From the NCBI GenBank assembly GCA_017477205.1, contig JAFUXE010000046.1, positions 1 through 23,236 on the forward strand: a stretch of DNA of 23,236 bases. The letters are read 5' to 3'. Within the stretch, counting starts at the first letter, position 1, and each line of letters opens with the position of its first letter. Source of the DNA: Alloprevotella sp. (GTDB lineage Bacteria; Bacteroidota; Bacteroidia; Bacteroidales; Bacteroidaceae). The notes beneath the pieces were generated by a model that did no database searches, had not been told where the DNA came from, and worked only from the letters and a program-made list of their open reading frames with translations. Positions 1 through 7,401 of this stretch are shown here, piece by piece. The position numbers and the translations under genes were made by a program.

Positions 1-7
1 AGCTCTT

Positions 8-26
8 TGGGGGCTTCGCGCCCCCA
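8..26. terminator. short GC-rich hairpin downstream of mltG
   Basis: TGGGGGC (8-14) pairs with GCCCCCA (20-26) around a 5-nt loop, a 7-bp GC-rich stem about 115 bp beyond the mltG stop codon. No clear U-tract follows on either strand. It could end the minus-strand nadK-ABC-mltG transcript, or belong to a feature left of the window. The rest of 1-140 holds no gene that I can support. Confidence 0.35.
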
Positions 27-41
27 GCCGCTGGGCAAACC

Positions 42-138
42 TCCGCGGTGTTTTTCATAGTTTTAAACTGTTACCACCACCCAAAATGACCAATAGGCAT
101 TAAAACGCAACTTTTTACCACCCATTTTGACCTATAGA
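42..138. repeat. degenerate ~40-bp direct repeat and a lone CCGCGGTG element
   Basis: The gap between the window start and the mltG stop is repetitive. ACCACCCAAAATGACC (76-91) recurs with changes as ACCACCCATTTTGACC (117-132), 41 bp apart, and each is followed within a few bases by ATAG (94-97 and 134-137). A further ATAG lies at 57-60, so the block reads as about two degenerate ~40-bp units. Just upstream, 43-58 (CCGCGGTGTTTTTCAT) closely resembles the unit of the tandem array at 12446-12537, so it may be a dispersed copy of that element. Function unknown. Confidence 0.5.
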
Positions 139-140
139 CC

Positions 141-1154
141 CTACTTCTTGATTTTCCGTTCATTAAGCGCCTGCGCGTATCGGCGGGCGTTGGCTTGGTG
201 CTCGGCGTAGGATTCGGTAAAATTATGATAGCCGCTGAAATCCTCGCGCGCGCACATATATATATAATTGTGTGACCGGGAGGAGAGAACCGCCTCTATG
301 CTCTCCCGCGAAGGCAGGCAGATGGGGCCGGGAGGAAGTCCTTCGTGCATATAGGTGTTGTAGGGCGAAGGCGTTTCGAGGTGACGGTTCAGGATGCGGC
401 GAAGGCCGAAATCGCCCACGGCGAACTTCACGGTGGGGTCTGCCTGAAGCTTCATGCCACGTTGCAGACGGTTCAGGTAGAGACCGGCCACGATGGGCTT
501 CTCGTCGTTCTTCGCCGTCTCCTTCTCCACAATGCTTGCCAGCGTCACGACCTCTGCGGGCGTAAGACCCCGTTCCGCGGCCTGGGCGCGGCGTTCGCCT
601 GTCCAGAAGCGGTCGCTTTCCTTCTTCATGCGATGCACGAAGGCTTCCGGCGTGAGCGTCCAATAGAACTCGTAGGTGTCGGGAATGATGATTGTGAAAA
701 GCGTAGCAGGTGTCACGCCAAACTCAGCCAGGGCGGTACTGTCCGCAAACATCGCGGCAAAGGCTGTGCTGTCCGCAAGGAACTTCGTGGAGAGCTTCTT
801 CGCCAGGTGACCGGGTGTCCACACCAGGGGAACATTGTATCGCAAAGGCTCCTGCTGACCGTGGCGAAGGTTCTGGAGGAAGGCAAAGGTGCTGGCAACG
901 CTCACTTTGTAGCGTCCCGCACGAGGCGCGTGCCTGCTGTATCCAGACACGGCGGCCAAGGCACGGAAAAGCGGCATGCGCCCACGCGAAGCAACCGTGT
1001 CAAGGCGTTGGCACAGCGAGGAAAAAGTTTCGCCGTCACGGATATAGACATACCGCTCCTCTTTGGATGTGAACGGCGTGAACAGCAGGTAGGCCAGAAG
1101 CGTTCCGACAGTCAGAAGGACAATAAGAAGCGTGAGGATAACGCGTTTTTTCAT
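141..1154 (-). CDS. mltG: endolytic murein transglycosylase MltG (YceG-like)
   Basis: 337-residue inner-membrane lytic transglycosylase that cuts nascent glycan strands and so sets their length. Residues 4-24 form one N-terminal membrane anchor and the rest would lie in the periplasm. Family landmarks are the PDTYEFYW segment (158-165), the catalytic-loop motif LASIVEKET (205-213, with Glu210 at the position of the essential E. coli glutamate), DPTVKFAVG (239-247) and the SPYNTYMHEGLPPGPI segment near the C-terminus. Length fits the family. Its start overlaps the stop of the upstream ABC gene by 4 bp (ATGA), so translation is probably coupled and mltG is the last gene of the nadK-ABC-mltG operon. 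The ATG at 1154 is well placed because it gives a complete lysine-rich n-region and anchor. Confidence 0.95.
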   Translation of the reverse strand: MKKRVILTLLIVLLTVGTLLAYLLFTPFTSKEERYVYIRDGETFSSLCQRLDTVASRGRMPLFRALAAVSGYSRHAPRAGRYKVSVASTFAFLQNLRHGQQEPLRYNVPLVWTPGHLAKKLSTKFLADSTAFAAMFADSTALAEFGVTPATLFTIIIPDTYEFYWTLTPEAFVHRMKKESDRFWTGERRAQAAERGLTPAEVVTLASIVEKETAKNDEKPIVAGLYLNRLQRGMKLQADPTVKFAVGDFGLRRILNRHLETPSPYNTYMHEGLPPGPICLPSRESIEAVLSSRSHNYIYMCAREDFSGYHNFTESYAEHQANARRYAQALNERKIKK

Positions 1155-2824
1155 GGGAGGGATTTAGGGGAATGTGTCTTTTTATGGAGTGTAAATTCCT
1201 GGGTACAATAGGAAAGTACTTCGGGACGGTGGGTAACAAAGATAAGCGTCCGCCCACGCGAAGCATTGATGATGCCGCGAATGACGTTGCGCTCCGTCTC
1301 CGCATCAAGGGCTGAGGTGGCCTCGTCAAGAAGGAGGTAGGGAGAATCCTTCAGCAGGGCACGGGCAATGGCGATGCGCTGTGCCTGCCCCTCAGAAAGT
1401 CCGTCGCCCATTTCTCCGCAGCGCGAGTCAAGCTTGTCGGGAAGGGTTTCCACGAAGTCAGCTGCCGCAAGACGGAGGGCGGCATAGAGCTGTTCGTCGG
1501 TGGCTTCGGGAGCAGCCATGAGCAGGTTGTCGCGAATCGTTCCGCTCAGGAGCGTGTTTCCTTGCGGCACGTATGCAAAGTTGCAGCGCGTCTGGGGCGA
1601 TGCGGGATAGGAATGTCCCTGGCTGTCAGCAAGCGTTACGCTGCCCTCCTGCGGATGCACCAAGGCGAGGAGGAGGCGGATGAGCGTAGTCTTTCCGCTC
1701 CCGGTTTCGCCACGTATGGCGGTAACACTGCCTGCGGGAAAATCATAGTCGAAGTGCTCGAAGATTTTTCGGCTCCGGGAGGTATAGGAGAAGGTGAGGC
1801 CGCTCACTCGGATAGAAGCAGGCGTGGAGAGCGGAAGGTCGTCGCCTTGCTCTTCAAACTCAATGGCCTCAAGCTCCATGAGGCGCTCCGTTGCCGTGAA
1901 GGCACTGATAAACACGGGGACGAAGCGCGTAAGCTGACGCACCGGGCCTTGAATCTGTGCCACAAGCTGCACAAAGGCTATCAGGGCGCCGTAGGTAATG
2001 GCATGATGGTGCAAGGAAACCGCACCCCACGTGAACGTAATCAGATAGCCCATGCCGAAGCCGAGATTCATGAGGCCGCTCGTCACGCTGGAGTACCATG
2101 TCTTGCGAACAATCTCCGCCTGCAACTGACGCTGGAAGGAAGAGAGGCGTTCCACGGAGGTCGTGGAGCGCATGAGCGTCTTGACAACAAGCGTATGCTG
2201 GAGGTTTTCCTGCATGATGGCCTGTATGCGGCTTTCCGTGTCGCGCACCTGATGCGTCAGCTTGCGCAATTTGTTGATGAAAAGGCGACTGCCGATGAGG
2301 AAGAAGGGAATGACAAGCACCACGAGTATCGCCAGCGTGCTGTCCATCCAGAAAAGAAAGATGAAAGCGCCCGTGAACTGGGCAACGGTGTTGACGAACG
2401 AAGGCAGGCTCTCCGTGAGAAATCCCACGACGTCGCTCACGTCGCGTTCCAGGCGGTTGAGCAGGTTACCCGTGTGGAACTTGCGCACCCCCGTCCAGTT
2501 GCTGTCCAGAAGGCGGGAGAAAAGTTCGCGCTGCATGCGGTTCGTGGACTTGACGCCCAACGTGGCGCGCACCCAACGGCTTGTCAGGCCAAGGGCCACC
2601 TGCAAAAGCACGATGACCACCAGCACGGCGATGGCGGGGCGCAAGGAAAGGGAATGGTCGTAGTCGGTTGCGATGTCAACCGCCCATTTCGTGGCCCACA
2701 CAAAAGCCAGGTCCGCCACGACAAGAGCCAGGCCAATGAACGTATTGACGATGCTCTGGGTACGGTACTGCTTCCACTTGCCCCAAAGCCACGAGATAAG
2801 TCCTTTGTAGGTTTCGAGTTTCAA
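1151..2824 (-). CDS. ABC transporter, fused permease and ATP-binding protein (MsbA-like exporter)
   Basis: 557-residue half-transporter that should homodimerise in the inner membrane. The N-terminal ~310 residues form a six-helix exporter-type membrane domain. The nucleotide-binding domain follows, with Walker A GETGSGKT (about 371-378), a Q-loop in AYVPQGNTLLSGTIRDN, signature LSEGQAQRIAIARAL (about 474), Walker B YLLLDEA and the H-loop in FVTHRPEVL. The signature reads LSEGQ where LSGGQ is usual; this variation is tolerated in the family. The substrate cannot be read from sequence, and MsbA-type lipid or drug export are both possible. The first in-frame start after the nadK stop is TTG at 2824, only 10 bp downstream of nadK; no ATG lies near it, so the start is less certain than the rest. 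Confidence 0.9.
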   Translation of the reverse strand: MKLETYKGLISWLWGKWKQYRTQSIVNTFIGLALVVADLAFVWATKWAVDIATDYDHSLSLRPAIAVLVVIVLLQVALGLTSRWVRATLGVKSTNRMQRELFSRLLDSNWTGVRKFHTGNLLNRLERDVSDVVGFLTESLPSFVNTVAQFTGAFIFLFWMDSTLAILVVLVIPFFLIGSRLFINKLRKLTHQVRDTESRIQAIMQENLQHTLVVKTLMRSTTSVERLSSFQRQLQAEIVRKTWYSSVTSGLMNLGFGMGYLITFTWGAVSLHHHAITYGALIAFVQLVAQIQGPVRQLTRFVPVFISAFTATERLMELEAIEFEEQGDDLPLSTPASIRVSGLTFSYTSRSRKIFEHFDYDFPAGSVTAIRGETGSGKTTLIRLLLALVHPQEGSVTLADSQGHSYPASPQTRCNFAYVPQGNTLLSGTIRDNLLMAAPEATDEQLYAALRLAAADFVETLPDKLDSRCGEMGDGLSEGQAQRIAIARALLKDSPYLLLDEATSALDAETERNVIRGIINASRGRTLIFVTHRPEVLSYCTQEFTLHKKTHSPKSLP

Positions 2825-2834
2825 AATCCGCGTG

Positions 2835-3728
2835 TTATGTAGTGAAACGTTGGTCTGTTCCCCATTGCATCTTGTCGCGCAGGGTGTCGAAGAACTGCGG
2901 GTGGCGAATCTTTACCACCTGTACGGTATGCGCGGCACGACGCAGGCGCACCAAGACCCCTTCGTCAAGGCATTCGCTGCGGCCGTCAACGGATATCAGG
3001 AACTTCCGGCTACGGCTTTTCACGCACAACTCTATCTCCACGTCGTCCGTGACGATGACGGGACGGACGCTCAGGCTGTGGGGCGCTACGGCAGAAATGC
3101 AAAGCGAGCGGGAGGCGGGAGCAATGATGGGGCCACCGGCACTCATGGAATAGCCCGTGGAGCCTGTCGGCGTGCAGATGATGAGTCCGTCAGCCACGTA
3201 GTTGGCCAGAAGCTCGCCGTTGATGCTCGTGGTGACGTTGATGAGGGAAGAATTGTCGTATTTCAGCACCGCCACCTCGTTCAGGGCATAAGGATAGCCC
3301 TCCAGCGGAGCGTCCGCATCCACCCGGATGAGGCTGCGTTCCTCTGCGGTGAAACGTCCCTCGCGCAAAGCCCGCACCGCGTCCGTGATTTCGTCCGGTG
3401 CCACGTCCGCAAGGAAGCCGAGCTGCCCCGTGTTGACCCCCAGGATGGGGACGCCGCTGTCGCCGACGCCAGCAGCCGTGCGCAGGAAGGTGCCGTCGCC
3501 GCCGACGCTGATGGCAAGGGATGCCTGCACGTCGCGAATATCATGGAATGTGCCGCATTCCGACACGTCGATAGCCGACGACTGCGCCACGAAGCGTGCA
3601 AAGTCCGCCTCAAGGAGCGGGAGAAAGCCCGACGCACGAAGTTCGCGAAGCAATTGCTCAAGGCAAAAACTCTTTCGCGGCTGGTAAACATTGCCGAAAA
3701 CGGCCACTCTGTTGCTTGATTCTTGCAT
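2835..3728 (-). CDS. nadK: NAD kinase
   Basis: 297-residue cytoplasmic enzyme that phosphorylates NAD to NADP. The diagnostic GGDGT motif is at residues 76-80 (in ISVGGDGTFL), followed by the NTGQLGFLA segment, the NE pair in ALNEVAVLK, the substrate-binding stretch DGLIICTPTGSTGYS, then AGGPI and the C-terminal ISVDGR. All conserved parts are present and the length is normal. It is the first gene of the minus-strand operon and is followed after 10 bp by the ABC exporter. It is divergent from pdxJ, and a TACTTTTG box on the minus strand (3783-3790) lies about 55 bp before its ATG. Confidence 0.97.
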   Translation of the reverse strand: MQESSNRVAVFGNVYQPRKSFCLEQLLRELRASGFLPLLEADFARFVAQSSAIDVSECGTFHDIRDVQASLAISVGGDGTFLRTAAGVGDSGVPILGVNTGQLGFLADVAPDEITDAVRALREGRFTAEERSLIRVDADAPLEGYPYALNEVAVLKYDNSSLINVTTSINGELLANYVADGLIICTPTGSTGYSMSAGGPIIAPASRSLCISAVAPHSLSVRPVIVTDDVEIELCVKSRSRKFLISVDGRSECLDEGVLVRLRRAAHTVQVVKIRHPQFFDTLRDKMQWGTDQRFTT

Positions 3729-3745
3729 ATTCCGTTTGTTCTTCT

Positions 3746-3753
3746 TACTTTTG
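3746..3753 (+). promoter_or_regulatory. Bacteroidetes-type promoter for pdxJ (-7 box)
   Basis: TACTTTTG followed by C matches the Bacteroidetes primary sigma -7 consensus TAnnTTTG. A TTG at 3723-3725 lies 20 nt upstream and could be the -33 element. This would start transcription near 3760, about 60 nt before the pdxJ ATG. Confidence 0.55.
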
Positions 3754-3782
3754 CTCCCGCCTTTTCAGCGATTATCGCGAAG

Positions 3783-3790
3783 CAAAAGTA
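3783..3790 (-). promoter_or_regulatory. Bacteroidetes-type promoter for nadK (-7 box)
   Basis: On the minus strand 3790-3783 reads TACTTTTG, and GCT follows, identical to the pdxJ box on the opposite strand. It lies about 55 bp before the nadK start. A TTG at 3815-3813 (minus strand) is 22 nt upstream, slightly long for a -33 element. Confidence 0.5.
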
Positions 3791-3821
3791 GGCATTTTTT
3801 GATAAAACATCCCAATTTGCG

Positions 3822-4538
3822 ATGACAAAGTTAAGTGTGAACGTCAACAAGGTGGCCTGGCTGCGCAATGCGCGAGGGGGAAACAACCCCGACCTTGTGG
3901 AAACTTCCAGGCTCTGCGAACTCTTTGGCGCAGATGGTATCACCGTGCATCCACGCCCTGACGAAAGGCACATTCGCAGAGCCGACGTCTTTGCCCTGCG
4001 GCCCCTTGTGAAGGGAGAGTTCAACATGGAAGGCTATCCGGCAGAAGAGTTCCTGCGCCTCGTAGAAGCAGTAAGGCCGGAGCAGGTAACGCTCGTTCCC
4101 GACAGCCCGGAGCAACTCACGTCGAATCATGGCTGGGACGCCGCTGCCCACACGGACTTCCTGGCAGGCATCACGAGGCGCCTGAAAGCCTGCGGATGCC
4201 GCGTTTCCATCTTCATCGACCCCGACCCCGCGCAGGCCGAAGCCGCCGCGCAGGCCGGAGCTGACCGCGTGGAGCTGTACACCGAGCCATACGCCGAGGC
4301 TTACAACACCGACCCCGAAGCCGCCATCCGCCCCTTCCTGCAAACGGCGCGGCGCGTGCGGGAACTTGGCATGGGACTGAACGCCGGTCACGACCTTTCC
4401 CTGAAGAACCTGGCTTACCTGCACACCTGCATCCCCTGGCTGGACGAGGTAAGCATCGGACACGCGCTCATTGCCGACGCGCTGCGCATGGGGCTTCGTG
4501 AGACCATACGCCTCTACCAAGCTTGCCTGGGAAAATAA
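3822..4538 (+). CDS. pdxJ: pyridoxine 5'-phosphate synthase PdxJ
   Basis: 238-residue TIM-barrel enzyme that condenses 1-deoxyxylulose 5-phosphate with 3-amino-2-oxopropyl phosphate to give pyridoxine 5'-phosphate, the last ring-closing step of DXP-dependent vitamin B6 synthesis. The sequence shows LSVNVNKVAWLRNARGG at the N-terminus, the HPRPDERHI loop (catalytic His43), EFNMEG (Glu70), AGHDLSL (His190) and SIGHAL near the end, matching the essential residues of E. coli PdxJ with a constant small offset. Length is normal. It is the first gene of pdxJ - DJ-1 family - recG and lies back to back with nadK. Confidence 0.97.
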   Translation: MTKLSVNVNKVAWLRNARGGNNPDLVETSRLCELFGADGITVHPRPDERHIRRADVFALRPLVKGEFNMEGYPAEEFLRLVEAVRPEQVTLVPDSPEQLTSNHGWDAAAHTDFLAGITRRLKACGCRVSIFIDPDPAQAEAAAQAGADRVELYTEPYAEAYNTDPEAAIRPFLQTARRVRELGMGLNAGHDLSLKNLAYLHTCIPWLDEVSIGHALIADALRMGLRETIRLYQACLGK

Positions 4539-4567
4539 AGTCGAATCCAAAAACAATAATACCCAAT

Positions 4568-5113
4568 ATGCTTTACATTTTTTTAGCGCCCGGCTTCGAA
4601 GACATCGAGGCCATTGCTCCTGCCGACATCCTGCGCCGATGCCGTCTGGACGTGAGGTACGTCAGCTGCGGCCCCACGCTTGAAGTGACAAGTGCACACA
4701 ACACTACCGTCCGTGCGGACGTTATGTTCGACGATGCCGACTTTTCGGATTGCGAGGCGCTCATTCTGCCTGGCGGATGGCCCGGAGCAAAGAACCTCAA
4801 CGAGCATGAAGGCCTCCACGAAGTGCTGCGGCGCCACGAGGCAGCCGGTCGCCTGACGTGTGCCATCTGCGCCGCACCGATGGTGCTGGGTAACCTGGGA
4901 CTCCTGAAAGGCCGTCGCGCCACGTGCTATCCCGGTTTCGAGGAGCATTTGCATGGAGCGGAGCACACCACCGAGCTTGTTGTCGAGGACGGACACATCA
5001 TCACGGGGCGCGGCCCGGGGGCTGCAATGGCCTTTGGCTATGCGATTGCCATGCGCTTCACGGGCGAGGAATTCATCTCGCGCCTCAAGGATGGCATGAT
5101 ATACCAGTTCTAA
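4568..5113 (+). CDS. DJ-1/PfpI family protein (ThiJ/YajL-like)
   Basis: 181-residue flavodoxin-like cytoplasmic protein of the DJ-1/PfpI superfamily. The nucleophile-elbow cysteine is Cys101 in TCAICAAPMVLG, the conserved acidic partner is Glu14 in APGFEDIEA, and the LILPGGWPGAKNL and GRGPGAA segments are typical of the DJ-1 branch, which includes YajL and enzymes reported as glyoxalase III or protein deglycases. I chose the ATG at 4568 because the fold begins there; an in-frame ATG at 4523 would add 15 residues unlike the family and would overlap pdxJ. It starts 29 bp after the pdxJ stop, so it is probably cotranscribed. A direct role in B6 synthesis is not shown; the position may only reflect shared expression. 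Confidence 0.9.
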   Translation: MLYIFLAPGFEDIEAIAPADILRRCRLDVRYVSCGPTLEVTSAHNTTVRADVMFDDADFSDCEALILPGGWPGAKNLNEHEGLHEVLRRHEAAGRLTCAICAAPMVLGNLGLLKGRRATCYPGFEEHLHGAEHTTELVVEDGHIITGRGPGAAMAFGYAIAMRFTGEEFISRLKDGMIYQF

Positions 5114-5159
5114 GACATCCCCTCCCCTGCCGGTAGTTGCGACAAGGGAACGACGTAGC

Positions 5160-7262
5160 ATGGCGAGCATTCTGGAGCAAGACATAAAGTACCTGAAAGG
5201 CGTAGGTCCCGCACGGGCGAAGATTCTGGGCGAAGAGCTCAGGGTCTTTACCGTACGGGACTTGCTGTTCTGCTTCCCCGCGAAACATATTGACCGCAGC
5301 GAAATCCTCCACGTGCGCGATTTGACGGAGGATTTGCCCTACGTGCAGCTGAAGGGACAGATCGTGGACATGACGGAAGAGGGAACAAGGGGAAAGCGCC
5401 GCCTGAGAGCCGTCTTCACGGACGGCACGGGCTACGTGGAGCTCGTGTGGTTCAGCGCCGTGAAGCGTCTTCGCGAAACCCTGAAGGTGCGCAAAACGTA
5501 TCTCCTGCTGGGGAAGCCGGGCGTCTTCGGAGGGCATATCAGCATCACGCATCCCGAATTGGACAATGCCGAGAACGGTGCGGAGCTGAAGAAGCTGGGG
5601 CTTCAACCTGTTTACAGCCTTAGCGACAAACTCAAGAAGAACGGCTTCACCTCGCGCGTCATGAACACGCTTTTGCGCAATGCCTTCGACGCCATCGCAG
5701 GAAAGCCGATTGACGAGACGCTTCCCACGTACATCATTGCGCGTGAAGGACTCATGCCCCTGGGAGAAGCCTTGCAGACGCTCCATTTCCCCACGTCGGC
5801 AGAGACGATTCCGCTGGCGCTGCACCGCGTGAAGTTCGAAGAACTCTTCTACTTGCAGCTCGACATCCTGCGCTACGCGAAAAACCGCAAGCTGAAGCTG
5901 CAAGGATTCACGTTCACGAAGGTCGGCCCGCTGTTCCACGAATTCTACAACCACCACCTGCCTTTTTCCCTGACCGAGGCGCAGAAGCGCGTCGTGAAGG
6001 AAATATGGAAAGACCTTGGCAGCGGACGGCAGATGAACCGCCTGCTGCAAGGCGACGTGGGAAGCGGAAAGACGATGGTGGCGCTGATGGCCTGCCTGCT
6101 TGCCATCGGAAACGGTTTCCAGGCGTGCATCATGGCGCCGACGGAGATTCTGGCCGAGCAGCACATGGCGACAATCTCGGCCTTGCTGGAGGGAATGCCG
6201 CTTCGCACGGCACTTCTGACGGGCATTGTCAAAGGCAAGGCGCGGCGGGAGGTGCTTCAAGGCGTGGCGGACGGCAGCATAAACATCCTTGTGGGCACGC
6301 ATGCGCTGATTGAGCCGAACGTCATGTTCCTCAACCTCGGCCTCTGCGTCATTGACGAGCAGCACCGCTTCGGCGTGAAGCAGCGCGCGAAGCTCTGGCA
6401 GAAAAATTCGCGGCCGCCGCATATTCTCGTGATGACCGCAACACCGATTCCCCGCACGCTTGCCATGACCGTCTATGGCGACCTGGACGTTTCCGTTATC
6501 GACGAGCTGCCGCCCGGCCGCAAGCCTGTGAAGACCCTGCACTACTATGAGGACACAACGGTGAAGCTTTTCGAAGGCGTACGCTACCAGCTGCGGCTGG
6601 GACGGCAGGTGTATTTTGTCTTCCCGCTCATTGAGGAGAGCGAAAAGCTCGACTTGCAGAATCTCGAAGAGGGTTTCGGACACATTTGCAAGGCTTTTTC
6701 CGAATACAAGGTGGGAAAGGTGCACGGGCGCATGAAGCCGGCCGAAAAGGAGGAAGCCATGCGTGCGTTTCTGGCGCAGGAGACGCAGATTCTCGTCTCC
6801 ACAACCGTCATCGAAGTGGGCGTGAACGTTCCGAATGCGAGTGTAATGGTGATTGAAAACGCTGAGCGCTTCGGCCTGGCGCAGCTGCACCAGCTTCGCG
6901 GGCGCGTGGGACGCGGTGCCGACCAATCCTATTGCATCCTTGTCACGAAGCGCGAACTTTCCAACGACACGCGCCGCCGCATGAACATCATGGTGGAGAC
7001 AACGGACGGCTTCCGCATTGCCGAAGAGGACATGAAGCTTCGCGGCCCCGGCGACCTGGAAGGTACGCAACAGAGCGGAATGCCCTTCGACCTGCACGTG
7101 GCCGACATCTTGCGCGACAGCGCGCTGATGGAGAAGGCACGGGGCGTGGCTTCCGACGTTTTGGAGCGCGACCCCTACGAACAGCAGCCGGAGAATGCCG
7201 TACTTTGGCGCGAACTCCAGCGACTGAAAAAGGAGAAGACGAACTTCTCCTCTATTTCCTAA
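5160..7262 (+). CDS. recG: ATP-dependent DNA helicase RecG
   Basis: 700-residue branch-migration helicase that remodels stalled forks and Holliday junctions. The N-terminal ~270 residues hold the wedge/OB-fold domain (KYLKGVGPARAKILGEE at the start; VQLKGQIVDM). The SF2 motor follows: Walker A GDVGSGKT (about 298-305), the DEQH box in VIDEQHRFGVKQR (about 398), motif III MTATPIPRTLA, ISTTVIEVG-type motif V as VSTTVIEVGVNVPNAS, and motif VI QLHQLRGRVGRG (about 575). The C-terminal TRG-like segment RGPGDLEGTQQSGMPF is present. All motifs and the length are those of a complete RecG. It lies 46 bp after the DJ-1 family gene, and a gap of ~140 bp made of ~21-bp repeats follows. Confidence 0.97.
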   Translation: MASILEQDIKYLKGVGPARAKILGEELRVFTVRDLLFCFPAKHIDRSEILHVRDLTEDLPYVQLKGQIVDMTEEGTRGKRRLRAVFTDGTGYVELVWFSAVKRLRETLKVRKTYLLLGKPGVFGGHISITHPELDNAENGAELKKLGLQPVYSLSDKLKKNGFTSRVMNTLLRNAFDAIAGKPIDETLPTYIIAREGLMPLGEALQTLHFPTSAETIPLALHRVKFEELFYLQLDILRYAKNRKLKLQGFTFTKVGPLFHEFYNHHLPFSLTEAQKRVVKEIWKDLGSGRQMNRLLQGDVGSGKTMVALMACLLAIGNGFQACIMAPTEILAEQHMATISALLEGMPLRTALLTGIVKGKARREVLQGVADGSINILVGTHALIEPNVMFLNLGLCVIDEQHRFGVKQRAKLWQKNSRPPHILVMTATPIPRTLAMTVYGDLDVSVIDELPPGRKPVKTLHYYEDTTVKLFEGVRYQLRLGRQVYFVFPLIEESEKLDLQNLEEGFGHICKAFSEYKVGKVHGRMKPAEKEEAMRAFLAQETQILVSTTVIEVGVNVPNASVMVIENAERFGLAQLHQLRGRVGRGADQSYCILVTKRELSNDTRRRMNIMVETTDGFRIAEEDMKLRGPGDLEGTQQSGMPFDLHVADILRDSALMEKARGVASDVLERDPYEQQPENAVLWRELQRLKKEKTNFSSIS

Positions 7263-7398
7263 GCTTTTCGATTATTCTCCAAAGCTTTTTCGATTTATCG
7301 TCTAAGCTTTTCCTTTTATTTTCAAGGCACATTTTTCTTTTTTCAAGGCATCTCCAGAGCTTCCTACCTCAGGAAAAAAGCTTCTTGTGCCTTCTCGG
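7261..7398. repeat. degenerate ~21-bp tandem repeat between recG and the AmpG-like gene
   Basis: AAGCTTTT-type blocks begin at 7261, 7282, 7304, 7324 (AAGGCAC), 7345 (AAGGCAT) and 7378 (AAGCTTC). The first five are spaced 20-22 bp and each carries a T-rich tail, so the convergent gap is a decayed tandem array that starts inside the recG stop codon. Within it, TTCCT/AGGAA (7361-7365 and 7371-7375) and AAGGCACA/TGTGCCTT (7324-7331 and 7386-7393) can form hairpins that might serve as a weak terminator. No gene is visible. Confidence 0.65.
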
Positions 7399-7401
7399 AG
7401 C

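Noticed and set aside
5085..7097. A 670-codon open frame on the minus strand, antisense to recG
   Set aside because: It mirrors a GC-rich, codon-biased real gene. Its translation is rich in His, Arg and Ala with no recognisable domain, and recG is complete on the other strand.
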